DNA of 64,000 nt, taken from positions 2,108,001-2,172,000 of the forward strand of contig OZ004596.1 of the NCBI GenBank assembly GCA_963924555.1, in the 5' to 3' direction. Below are positions 12,783 to 33,515 of this stretch, piece after piece (the first letter of the stretch is position 1; the number at the start of each line of letters is the position of its first letter). The notes beneath the pieces were generated by a model, which was given only the letters and a program-made list of their open reading frames with translations, ran no database searches and was not told where the DNA came from. The DNA is from Crambe crambe. Taxonomy: Eukaryota > Porifera > Demospongiae > Poecilosclerida > Crambeidae. The translations under genes were made by a program, and so were the position numbers.

Positions 12783-13431
12783 TGTGTACAGTGCATATAA
12801 CCTATACATAATACCCATCAAAAGTTTATGTAGGCATAACTTAGAGGTTTTCCTCGACCATGTCATGTTTTATCTACATACAGTTGATTTAGTAAGACTT
12901 GCAACAGTGCTCTCCGAAATGTCTAAAACCATAGTTATTATAAGAGAGCACAACTGAGGAATAAGTGACTAGAATGGTCACTAGTGCTTTACTGCAGGTT
13001 TGCAAGTCTTACTAAATCAACTGTACCACAAACCAACCAGCATACAGACAGCAGGAACTCATGACCTTATTGTACACATTACATCTCCCTTATGTAGGCA
13101 AGTGTGCAGTGCAGTTTTAGTTTTACTGCAGTTTTAGGGAATCTTGAACACCAGTTGCCAATCGTCAAGCGACAACCGTGTACTGGGCATGCGCAAATGT
13201 CATTGCGCATGTGCAATAGGCCAAAATCTGACACAGTTTATGGTTGTCAACCAGTGTTTCAAAAACCGCAGTATACAAACCAATACACGTACTTCATGCA
13301 AAATGCTCACATGTTACTCTCAAGAATACTGAACCCAGTCTCTGAATGCAAAGTTACTCTGATGACTAAATCACTGCATAAATTCTTTGTAGGATGTATA
13401 ATTATAGCTATGGTGCTATTGGTGCTATGCA
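12783..13431. other. Convergent spacer with a MITE
   Basis: 3' flank between CHURC1 and NDUFS4. Apart from the hairpin element at 12881-13022 and a short GC-richer palindrome near 13190-13220 (TGGGCATGCGCAAATG facing a GCGCATGTGC), I see no gene. Confidence 0.5.
12881..13022. mobile_element. Short hairpin MITE with TA target duplication
   Basis: The arms at 12881-12904 (CAGTTGATTTAGTAAGACTT then GCAA) and 13000-13022 are near-perfect inverted repeats. The outermost bases are CAGTTG and CAACTG, each bordered by TA. A second, inner inverted pair (AGTGCTCTC / GAGAGCAC) makes the 142-bp element almost fully palindromic. A TA duplication with terminal CAGT is typical of Tc1/mariner-derived MITEs. 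Confidence 0.65.
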
Positions 13432-14283
13432 TTACTTGGTTACAACACGGGTTTTTTTGTCCCATGAAAAATTAGATGCATAAGATTTGGGTCTCATTCT
13501 GGTTCTTTTGGGTTCCTCGACTTCATAGCCCCATCCTACAGAATACAATAATACAATAATCATCCATTATGATCAATGGTAAGGCTAGTTACCATTCTTG
13601 ACAGCAAATGCTATAGCTTCTTCCTTGGTGTCAAAGGTTAATGAAGTATTTGAGAGTGGATCAGCACTGCAAGAAAGGAATCCATCAAAATCCTTTTTGG
13701 GAAAAGTACGAATTACACGACTTGTAAGCAACACCCTTAATATGGACTCCTTTTTTTGTCCCATTGCAAAACATCTGATACAATACACATGAGTAAGCAT
13801 ATTTCATGGGGGAAGTAATGGATGTGAATTCTGGTCCTTATACACAGATACATACCAGTCTCGTACCTGGACGTCCAACCCATCAGAGGGTTTTCCCATC
13901 TTTCTTGAGTTTCGAACTCCAACTGCCAGTGGTTGATATTGTGGGTGCCTGACTGCATGGCATTGCGAGAGGGCATAAAGATCCGTGCCACTCTTTTCAA
14001 CTGTTCTTCTGGGATACCAGAGAGGCTACTCACTGGTACCTAAGAGAAAACCATCAGCCTGCTGGGAATATACGACAGCCACTATATCTGAACTAACCAG
14101 GTCCTCTGGGTTCACATACTCTGTCAAACCTTCCCCTTCTTTATGCTTTACTGCTACCTCCTTTGCTCCTGTGGAATCTTCCTCTGCTCCTAATGAAGAC
14201 GACCATAACCTCGCTCTCGCTGAGCACTGCAGACGCAAAGAGGAGAGAGGCAATCTCTTCCAAGACCTAAGGAAAGTCGCCAT
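13432..14283 (-). CDS. NDUFS4: NADH dehydrogenase Fe-S protein 4 (complex I)
   Basis: Four exons on the complement, 14283-14098, 14039-13867, 13666-13593 and 13535-13432, encode 178 aa (human 175). NDUFS4 is an accessory subunit of mitochondrial complex I near the NADH-oxidising module. The N-terminus '[18 protein letters not shown]' is Arg/Ser-rich with no acidic residue, consistent with a matrix-targeting presequence. An in-frame ATG eight codons upstream (14307) is an alternative start. Diagnostic blocks are '[20 protein letters not shown]', 'MQSGTHN', '[14 protein letters not shown]', '[17 protein letters not shown]' and '[17 protein letters not shown]'. The human C-terminal RVSTK site is RVVTK here. 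It is divergent from SPG21. Confidence 0.95.
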
Positions 14284-14409
14284 TTTTCTCCAAGAGTTTG
14301 CATCCAAGTGACGTAATAATCCGAAAAATTTTTCGATTCGGTGCCCGCCTTTTTTTTTTTAATTCTTAATTTGCAAAGTGCTGTGAGTGAATCTGCAACA
14401 ACAAAGATA
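14284..14409. promoter_or_regulatory. Divergent promoter, NDUFS4 / SPG21
   Basis: Only 126 bp lie between the opposing start codons. It contains a CRE-like TGACGTAA at 14309-14316 and an A/T homopolymer near 14350-14360. Confidence 0.6.
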
Positions 14410-16591
14410 ATGACCAGCACAGATCCAATCACGTCTTCTGAAGCCTACAAAAAGTTCAGGAGTTCTATTCCGCAAAGAAAGGTTGGTCACCAAAACACCA
14501 TCAAGCATGAAGCTTGAAGTACTGTACTAGTTGGGTCTCTATTAAAGTCCTGACAGCCAAAGTAGCTACTTCTTTCCCCTTTCAGATTATTGTGGACAAG
14601 TCCAATCAAACATGGACTGTGTATGATGCTGGCCCTCGTCATGTGCGTAGTCCACTGGTGTGTCTCCCTCCCATCTGTGGTACTGCCGATGTCTTCTTTA
14701 GACAGCTTCTTGACCTCTCTGCTACAGGCTACAGAGTCCTCTCTGTAAGAATTGGTCTTATAAACCATGCCCCCTGTTCCGCAGGCCTAGCCTTAGTTCC
14801 CCTTGTATCTTCTTAAGGGCTGCACTGAAGCCTTAACCCAAGCCCATACAGTTTGTTTATATTGCACGGAGTTTAATTGAGTAACAAACATAAATTTGGG
14901 GGAAAAAGAAGTGCACCAACACTGACACAGTTTGGACTTTACTGACAGTGCATCTTTAGTGAATGAACCACAGTAAGTGGTATTGTTGTGGCCAGGTACA
15001 TACTTCTCATAGAGTGCCTGCAAATTTATAAACCAGCTTCCTTTTAAATGTGGTCATGTGAATTTCAAATGATCTTTTTAAAAAAAATATAAGCCAGTTT
15101 ACGTTTAGATTTGGTCATGTGAATCTCAAAATTAATGTTATTTCCTGTACTCTAAACATTCTGTAGATTGAGTATCCAGTTGTGTGGAATATAGATGAAT
15201 TCTGTGATGGATTCTTCAAACTCATTGACCACCTGGAACTGGATAGAGTAAGCAACTAGCTATAATACAAGTACAACATTTTGATGTGTAGTCAGTTTTT
15301 CATTGCATTAGTAGCCTTGTTTTATAATGATGCACTTAATTGTTCAGGTACACATACTAGGAGCTTCACTGGGAGCCTTTCTTGGGCAGAAACTGGCAGA
15401 AAAGTCGTACAGAAGTCCAAGGGTACATTCTCTATTCTTATGCAATGGTTTCACTGATACTACCGCCTTCAGACAAACCAAGTCAGCCAAAGTGTGAGTC
15501 TCCCCCCCACTTCCAGCATAGCTAATGTCTTCAGGTTGAGAAAATTGCTACACAATAGACTCAGTTCAAATATGTGGTCAAATAATGTAGTGAAGACTCC
15601 ACATATGTACTCGGACACTAAACACTATACACACACCAACCAAACACCATATTCAACAAGAGCAAGTTACACTCTAGTCTCTGAGTCATTAGTTCCTTTC
15701 AACTATAGTTCAGCATCCTGCGTGTATTTTAATACTTGTCAATTGTGTATTTTCTATAGATTCTGGGCCATGCCTGGATTTTGGTTGAAAAGGCAAATCC
15801 TCCTGAATCTCCCCAGTGATAATTTAGAGTATAATGTGGCCAATTCTATTGACTTCATGGTGGAGAGGGTAAGCTGATCAAACCATAAATCAAGTTATTC
15901 CTACACCTGTGATTAATATCTTTATGCAGCTTGATACGTTAGAGAGAGGTCAGCTAGCTTCTCGACTGACACTGAACTGCTCTGACAACTATGTAGAACC
16001 ACAAAAACTCAAGGATGTTTATGTTACAATCATGGACGTAAGCAGGCAAAAAAAGAAGAAAGGCATAATAATAACAGTAATACTTGAACTGAAATGTAGG
16101 TATTTGATGAGTCAGCACTATCTCAGCGATGCAAGGAAGAGATGTACAAGTGTTACCCAGAGTCCAAAAGAGCTCATCTGAAATCTGGAGGCAACTTCCC
16201 ATACCTCTCACGCAGCAGTGAAGTCAACCTCATGCTACAGGTGAGAGTTCCTTGTAATAACCTCAAGTTTTCCTCTCACTCTTATAAAATCCAACCCAGT
16301 TCAAGCACTAGCTCTATTTCATATGTAATTTTGACTACAAGCTACTTTCAGTGTAGGAAAGCACAAAAGAGCCTTGGGATAAGGTTACCAAATGCCAACA
16401 TAGCATACTATAATGAGATTCCAAATATGCTGGAAAATGAGCAATTTTATTTCTTATTTTTAATTTAATAGATACACTTGATGACTTTCCAAGGGACAAG
16501 ATACTGTGCCAAAGATCCTACATTAGTGAATCCTGACGAGATAAAAGCTGCTCGTGGAGAGCTTGAACCACCTAGTTTCAAACATTCATAG
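14410..16591 (+). CDS. SPG21: Maspardin (SPG21), alpha/beta-hydrolase-fold protein
   Basis: Eight exons: 14410-14481, 14586-14744, 15167-15247, 15348-15493, 15760-15868, 15930-16037, 16100-16240 and 16472-16591, giving 311 aa (human 308). Maspardin is an endosome/trans-Golgi-associated protein with an alpha/beta-hydrolase fold; its loss in humans causes Mast syndrome. Clear matches are '[17 protein letters not shown]', '[11 protein letters not shown]', the nucleophile-elbow sequence '[14 protein letters not shown]' with Ser in GxSxG, '[11 protein letters not shown]', 'NSIDFMVER', 'LASRLTLNC', 'VTIMDV' and '[15 protein letters not shown]'. Several introns are 50-110 bp. NEDD4-type ligase follows in the same orientation 341 bp downstream. 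Confidence 0.96.
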
Positions 16592-16932
16592 TATGATATA
16601 ACACTATCAACAAATATAATGCACACAAACCATTAATATTCTTTTATTGTGTTCTACACTACTACTGTTGTCAAAAGTGATAGTGGTAAAGGTCGTGAAG
16701 TACTATCCAATTATTAGCACGATCGTGCAATATTGAAGTTCGTCTACGTCACTATCGATATCCAAAGCAAATTAATTGAGCGAGAAAAGTCGGACTGACA
16801 GTGTCGAAAAGTAGACCCAATTTGTAACTTTTAGATATATGAATTTGAAGGCACTATAAGCTGATACTGGGTTGCTAAGAAAGTTCGCTATTTGTGAAGT
16901 AGTGGTGTAGCTAGCCAGATCCTCAAAGAGAG
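16592..16932. promoter_or_regulatory. SPG21 3' flank and promoter region of HECT ligase
   Basis: 341 bp between two same-strand genes. It must hold the SPG21 poly(A) site and the next gene's promoter; no individual motif is convincing. Confidence 0.35.
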
Positions 16933-27150
<10,218 letters not shown>

Positions 27151-28156
27151 ATATAACCTTTCTGTCTGGTGTGCATTATTTATTGACTGTATATACCTGA
27201 ACACTTGTTAGCACTATCCTTCAGCAATTTTCACAGAACTACATTTTTTTTGTCATGTCATGTCATGATTTTTGTGTACACATATTTATATTCTCAGTTG
27301 AGCAAACTGCTGGTAATTATTAGTATTTTTATTTTATTTGTATATAATAATTTACTTTTCTTGATAGAAATGTTATTTTGCAGTAACAAATCACAATTTT
27401 GACATGTATACAAAAAATACAACAGATTTTAATAATTTTACATACGTACATAATACTTGTGAGAGTTCCTTGATAATAGCATAGTGTGATAGTGTAGGCA
27501 TTATTTTACATCAATAATGGTCTGAGTTATGGAGTATAGTTATGACTTGTGCTTTGCCAAAAATAAACAAGGAAAATTGCAATATACAAACAACAAAAAC
27601 GAAATAGATACAAAACGGTATTTTAAAAATTATTGATGCATAAAAAACAACACAAAAAAACACCTACAAATCCTGAGAAAGGGGACAGTGGAGTGGAGGG
27701 GGAACTGATTATAGCAAGCAGTGAATTCTTGTCATGATGTGTGGATTTCAAGGTAGTAGAATATTCTTGATCTTGTGTGAAGCGATGGGTGGTTTTCATG
27801 ATAAGTGTTAATGTGAATGATGATAATAACCTACTATATGTATAGCTGCTAAGTTGTGCACTTATGGACCATGAATGCAGGAAGCTGGACTCTGTTCTCC
27901 CTGTGAATGCAGGAGGCTGGACTCTGTTCTCCCTGTGACAACTACAGCAGTGGCAATGAATTTGTAGACCAGTATAAAAAGAAATAGCTTAGTTCATCTT
28001 TCTTGACAAGTATGAAAGTATGATTCTTGACTCTGTACGGTCCTGAAGGAAAGTGATACAGTACAGTAGATATTTGCTTGTATGTAGGCAAGAGATGAAG
28101 GAGTTAGAAGATTGTTGTATTGGAGGGATCTTCTGTAAGGTGGTGGAGGAGGGAGA
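27151..28156. other. Convergent 3' spacer
   Basis: About 1 kb between the HECT ligase and KSR-like stop codons. It is A/T-rich, has a plus-strand AATAAA at 27562-27567, and holds a 33-bp direct duplication around 27871-27937 (units start GAATGCAGGA and end TCTCCCTGT). No gene is seen. Confidence 0.5.
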
Positions 28157-29456
28157 TTAGGTGGAGGAAGAGGGGCTGAAAAGGCAAGGGAGAGAGTGGC
28201 TAGGCTGGAGAGAGGACGTCATCTTGGCACATGGCATAACCACCTGTAAAGTAATAATCACTCAATAATAATTATGAGGAGTCAATGCACAGCAAGACTA
28301 GGAAATATTACATCATGGCTAAAAATAGACTGTGGGAACCACAGTATTAGTTAGCAGTGACTGTGCATGCAGAAACTGGCTCTGTCAGACTGTCACACCT
28401 TCAAGCCACCAACTATGAATATTAGCTACTAGAGGTGATACTTTTATATACTTGGCCCAACAGTATTGGCAAATTATGCTCATACATTTTGTGCAAAGCA
28501 TTTTTGGAATAGTTTTAAGACAGCTACATGTGATGACAATGATAAAAATGTTGTGAGCAGCTCAACGGCTACCAACCAACCTCTGATGGCAAAAGAGAGC
28601 TAGTGCTGCATCCAATGTACTATGAACAAAAAAAAGAAGAAAAAAAAAAGAGGCAAAGTGAAACCCTTACATCTTGTTCAATGGAGGCCAGGAGATCTTT
28701 AAAGGTGGGACGCTGTTGTGGACTCTCCTTCCAGCACTGTCCAATGATGCCCCGAAGTCTCCCCTTCGGTATCAGCGTCAATGCTTGGAGGTCACCCTTT
28801 CCTATCCGCCAAATCTTGCTCTCTAGAGGCAGTGATTTGTAAGGATACTCCAGCATCACCAGTTCATAGACAATTGTGCTGCATGTGACATATCACGTGA
28901 TTTCTCCATCCATGTACCATCATCAAACATTTATCATGTGATACATACATACATACATACATACATACATACATACATACATACATACATACATACATAC
29001 ATACATACATACATACAGTAGGAAATGTTCTAGACCCCACCTATCTGCAGGTGATTTGTCCACCATAGCAACCATAGTACATGCCACTCACCCAAAAGCA
29101 AAGACATCAGCTGGCAGTGTGGGTCGTCCTTTCAGCTGTATCATACACGCCCTCTTCTCGCTGGATGCCCACAGAACACAGCTGCCCACCTTGTCTCCAC
29201 AGCTGTGGACACGCCTCCTGCTACTGTGGTCCCCCTCGTGCTGACAGGAGGCAGCTCCACGTGACCGCCGCCTACTGGGACATAATTCACGGACAGTTTC
29301 AGGGGGGAGGTAGGGGATATTGCAGGGGTCCAGTTGACGGGCATTAGAACGAGAGTACTGAGGAGCCAAGGAAATACAGACACGATAATGGAGAGAAATA
29401 GACTGGGAGGAGAGAAGACCATGAGGGATTCCTCTGCTGTGCAGATACTCCATACC

Positions 29457-29520
<64 letters not shown>

Positions 29521-32500
29521 TATGGATGACATATGTATAACACACACACAGTCATACATACAATCGATCACTATAACCCTCACAACCCTCAAACACTATC
29601 ATTGTAACTGAACAAATGAAGACAAGTCAAAGGATTTTGCACGCATGCAGTGCTACAAGTGTGATAAGTTCCAATCACTTGTTGAACAGGAATCACTTTG
29701 AGTACGTAGCAGCTGCTCTGATGGCTACAGTAGTGGGCTCTTGCAATGGGTGTGTGATGTACATGTGATCAGTTTATAACACTTGGTCTACATCACTTTC
29801 CCAGCATTCAAATGTTAGGACGTCCTTAGTTGGCACACTGTACTATAGTCACCATTGACTGATATGGAATAGAGCATTATAAAACCTGACAGCAGAACTA
29901 GCATGTGATTAGCCATCTGCTAATTTAGTCAGAGAATTGAGAAAGTTACTTGAAGTTCTAAGTAAACTCTAATAGACCATTAAGCCAAAGTCCTCTAAAA
30001 AAATTGCAGATTAATTGGACTCTTATACAGTTGGGTGTTAGAATGGGGGGAGCCAGGGTTTTCTTCTTATAGGTCTTAGTGCTCTGTTGAGCACACAAGA
30101 AAAGAATGAATAAACACATAAGCAAAATAAACTGATAATAATGAGCAGTTTGCATCAGTGCTCGGCCACAGCGCTATCTAATAATCTTAGCTAATGCTTC
30201 CTAAAGTGCATTGTTTAGAGAACAACTCTGATAGATAATTGCACTCAGTATCAAGAAGGTCACCTTGATTCTGATCAAGCCAAAAAAAAAAAATCGATCA
30301 TATTTAGCTACAAAGAATGCCATAAAAAAAAAAAAAAAAGGTCACCAATGCAAAGTTTTGATCATCTTTAGGGAATATTTTAATCTCTGTTTATAAGCTT
30401 CGACAGTCCCAAAGAAATCAATGCCATGATTATGTGCACAAGATTAGAGTTATAGAGTCCATTGCTCAGAGCAGGTATGCCAGTGGACATCTCCTCTTGC
30501 AAGTCCTTTGGGGTTTCTAAATGATGCCAAGCAGCATCTAAAGTCTATTAATCTCCATCCTACACACTGAGTGGTTTTGGTATGGTGGAGTGGTCATTAT
30601 CGGCGTACACAATCTGCAAACACATACCTCCACTTCCACTTAATCAACTAAAACAAACACTGGAGATCTGTTTTCCTGTGTACTTAAGCAGAAATGTTGG
30701 TGTACTGGTGAATAGATTGCTAGCTACTTTTTTGTGTACTAGCTGAAATGCTAATGATTTTCTTGTGTACTTGCAGCTGCTCTATCTGGCTCCATCAGCC
30801 ACTGTTGTTATTTCTGTTCTTATGTCATTTGGACAGGTGGTTTGCTAGATTTTTTTTTTTTTAGCTGGTTAGCCAAGTACTACCTATTGATATCATGTTA
30901 CCGAGAGATTTTTCTATTTCTCAATTTTCGTGATGACTTGTGGGTAAAAGGCCATGAGTAAAACTTACTGAGCATGTGCAGCCAAAAGCAAATGCCATTT
31001 CAGGAATCTTGCCAAAAAGTGAATGCTATTTCAGAGATCTCGAAACTGTTTCAGAGATCTTGCAACTTGGCACTGTTATCAGCACTGCACATGTGTAGTA
31101 GTTCAATTAATTCTGCACATGCCCAGTAGATCTATATACATACTGTGCTCAATAATAATCAATTAATGCATCATTAAAGATGTAGATGCGACATTTTACC
31201 ACAAATTTATACATTAGTGTCCCACCAATCTAACCTATAAAAACAAGCCAAGCCAAGCATGGGAGCTGTTATGACCTTTGGTTTATTCCTCAGTGCTTTA
31301 CTGCCCTCCCCCACAGAGGGAAGTGAATTCACCTCAATAATGACTTTCAAAACTAACTTCCATACTCACTCCATGACTCAAAGAGACTTGCAACAGCTGT
31401 GCAACAGACAGCCTTGACAAGTGGCTGAGGAATCCAAGCACTGTCTTCCATGAAATTTCCTGTAAATTTATCATTCAGGCTATTGCATCTAGCTAGTTCA
31501 TTTGTTCATTCTTTTTCTTTTGAATTTGGCTCAGTTTAATCCAGATTTGAGTAATAGAATTTCTTAATTTAATGCAGGGCTTTAGTGGGTCCTATGTAAG
31601 TAAGTGCTGATTAAAATCATTTCAGGAGTCAGAATTTCATTTTCAGAAGTTGGAATTTGATACCGAGATTAGTAAGAGTCTCTTCTTGACATTATATTTG
31701 GATCATACCAAAATAAATTAAAGGCAGTAGAATTGTTGTTGATAGAACTATCTTGAAGTGTGACTGGAATGAATCATGCCTACCTACCCCACCTACCCTA
31801 TTGTTTTAGCTGGCCACCCGAGAAACAAATTTGGGATGGGATATCATTTCAAATACCTTTATCATTAGGGAATATCAATCATTCTGATATTCTAGACCAA
31901 GAGTATTTCTATTTAGAAGATGTATGCCACTCTAATTAGAGACCAATAAGTTAATTATTATCCTTATATAGAGGATGCCACTTTAAGAGCCTTCAATCCC
32001 TACACTCTAATTTCCAATTACAGGATGGCATTCTAATATTACTCTAACCCCAATTATAGACAAATACATGCCAATAGTCAACATTTAGCTGGCCTATGCA
32101 GCTAGTTCAGAAATGCCACCTGCCTATTTAGCACTGACGTATCAAAATGTTCATCACCTGGCCTCAAATAGGCGCTGGGAAGCCACACCTTTTTTTTTTC
32201 AGCAACTTTGACAGCAAGAAAAAAAAACCTACTAAGATAACTAGCTAAGTAAATACCGTAAATAATGTTTCTGCTCTTACAGGTGCTCTAGAGGTTTATT
32301 CTTCCCATCTCATTACTTATTATAGTCGTACTAGAACCAAATTACATGCCATCTTCTAGTTCTCAGCCATTGCTAAGAAAACACAGATAGCTCAGTGAGG
32401 CTAGCAGGACACCATTTTCTTTCCTCTATGTAGGTAACTATGTAAATTGACATTGTTGAACCATACAAAATTTTAGAGCTTAGACTAAAGTAGAAAGGCT

Positions 32501-33484
32501 TCAAACATAGTGCTGCTAGCTAGTCAGCCATGAAAGCATCATGCACAGAGAATCCAACAGCAGAGAGTCATGTGGAAAATCACCAGAACTAAGGTAGGCT
32601 TTCCAGCTTTTCGAAAATAGCTATCTACGCTACTTTTGGTATCTTGCTGGGCTTTAGTTGGCACTTTATTGCACCAGGAAGCAAGAAACTTGACTCTAGT
32701 TTGAAACTCCACCCACTTATGGGTGTGACTTTCATATTGATTATTTTGCAGTATCTTAGTATGCGGTTGCCCAAACAAAACAAAAAACAACCGTTGCAAC
32801 TTTTGAACAGAAAGGTTACACTGAGACACTTAAGAAAAAAAAGCACCCTTTCAGTTATCGTTAATAGAGATAGTCAGGACTTGGGAAAAATCTTGCATCA
32901 TAGTTATCTGTTATGTATTATTATGCATTATCGTCCAATGATTGTGATTACAGTCGGGCCAGCTCTTATCATAAAACAATTTTCTCTTAAGTAGTAGAAA
33001 CTTTTTTTTTTTTTTGCTTCTTTTACATTGAGAACAATTATTATGCATGTTGTTCGAATATTAACTGCTCTGTTGAGTCAATGGCTGGTCAAAAATCTTA
33101 TAGTTTGGGTACAAATTTCTAGCCCTGGCCTAATATTATCCTCACCTCTGCTATTTGACGAAGAATCTTTATTTTTGAAGGATTGGTGAAGGCGTGTCCG
33201 TAACTGTGTAGTCTGGTGTGGAGACTCTCCCCTTTGATTTCACTGTGTGCATGCGTGCGTGCGTGCGTGTGTATCATGTGTATGTATGTGTGCATTTGTG
33301 GGCAATAAAATGGTAAAAAAAGTCTCCAAAAACATTTCAGTTTTGGCAAATCAAATATCTCTATCTATCTTGGCATACATAATTACTGAGATGAGACAGT
33401 TTCAATGAAGACCTCAATATACTGAAAAATACGCAAAACTGAACATAAAGTAAACATGGAAATTTGAGATGGTCAAGGGGATTA

Positions 33485-33515
<31 letters not shown>

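Noticed and set aside
13104-13475. A 123-residue plus-strand ORF between CHURC1 and NDUFS4
   Set aside because: It overlaps the last NDUFS4 exon on the opposite strand and has no recognisable motifs.
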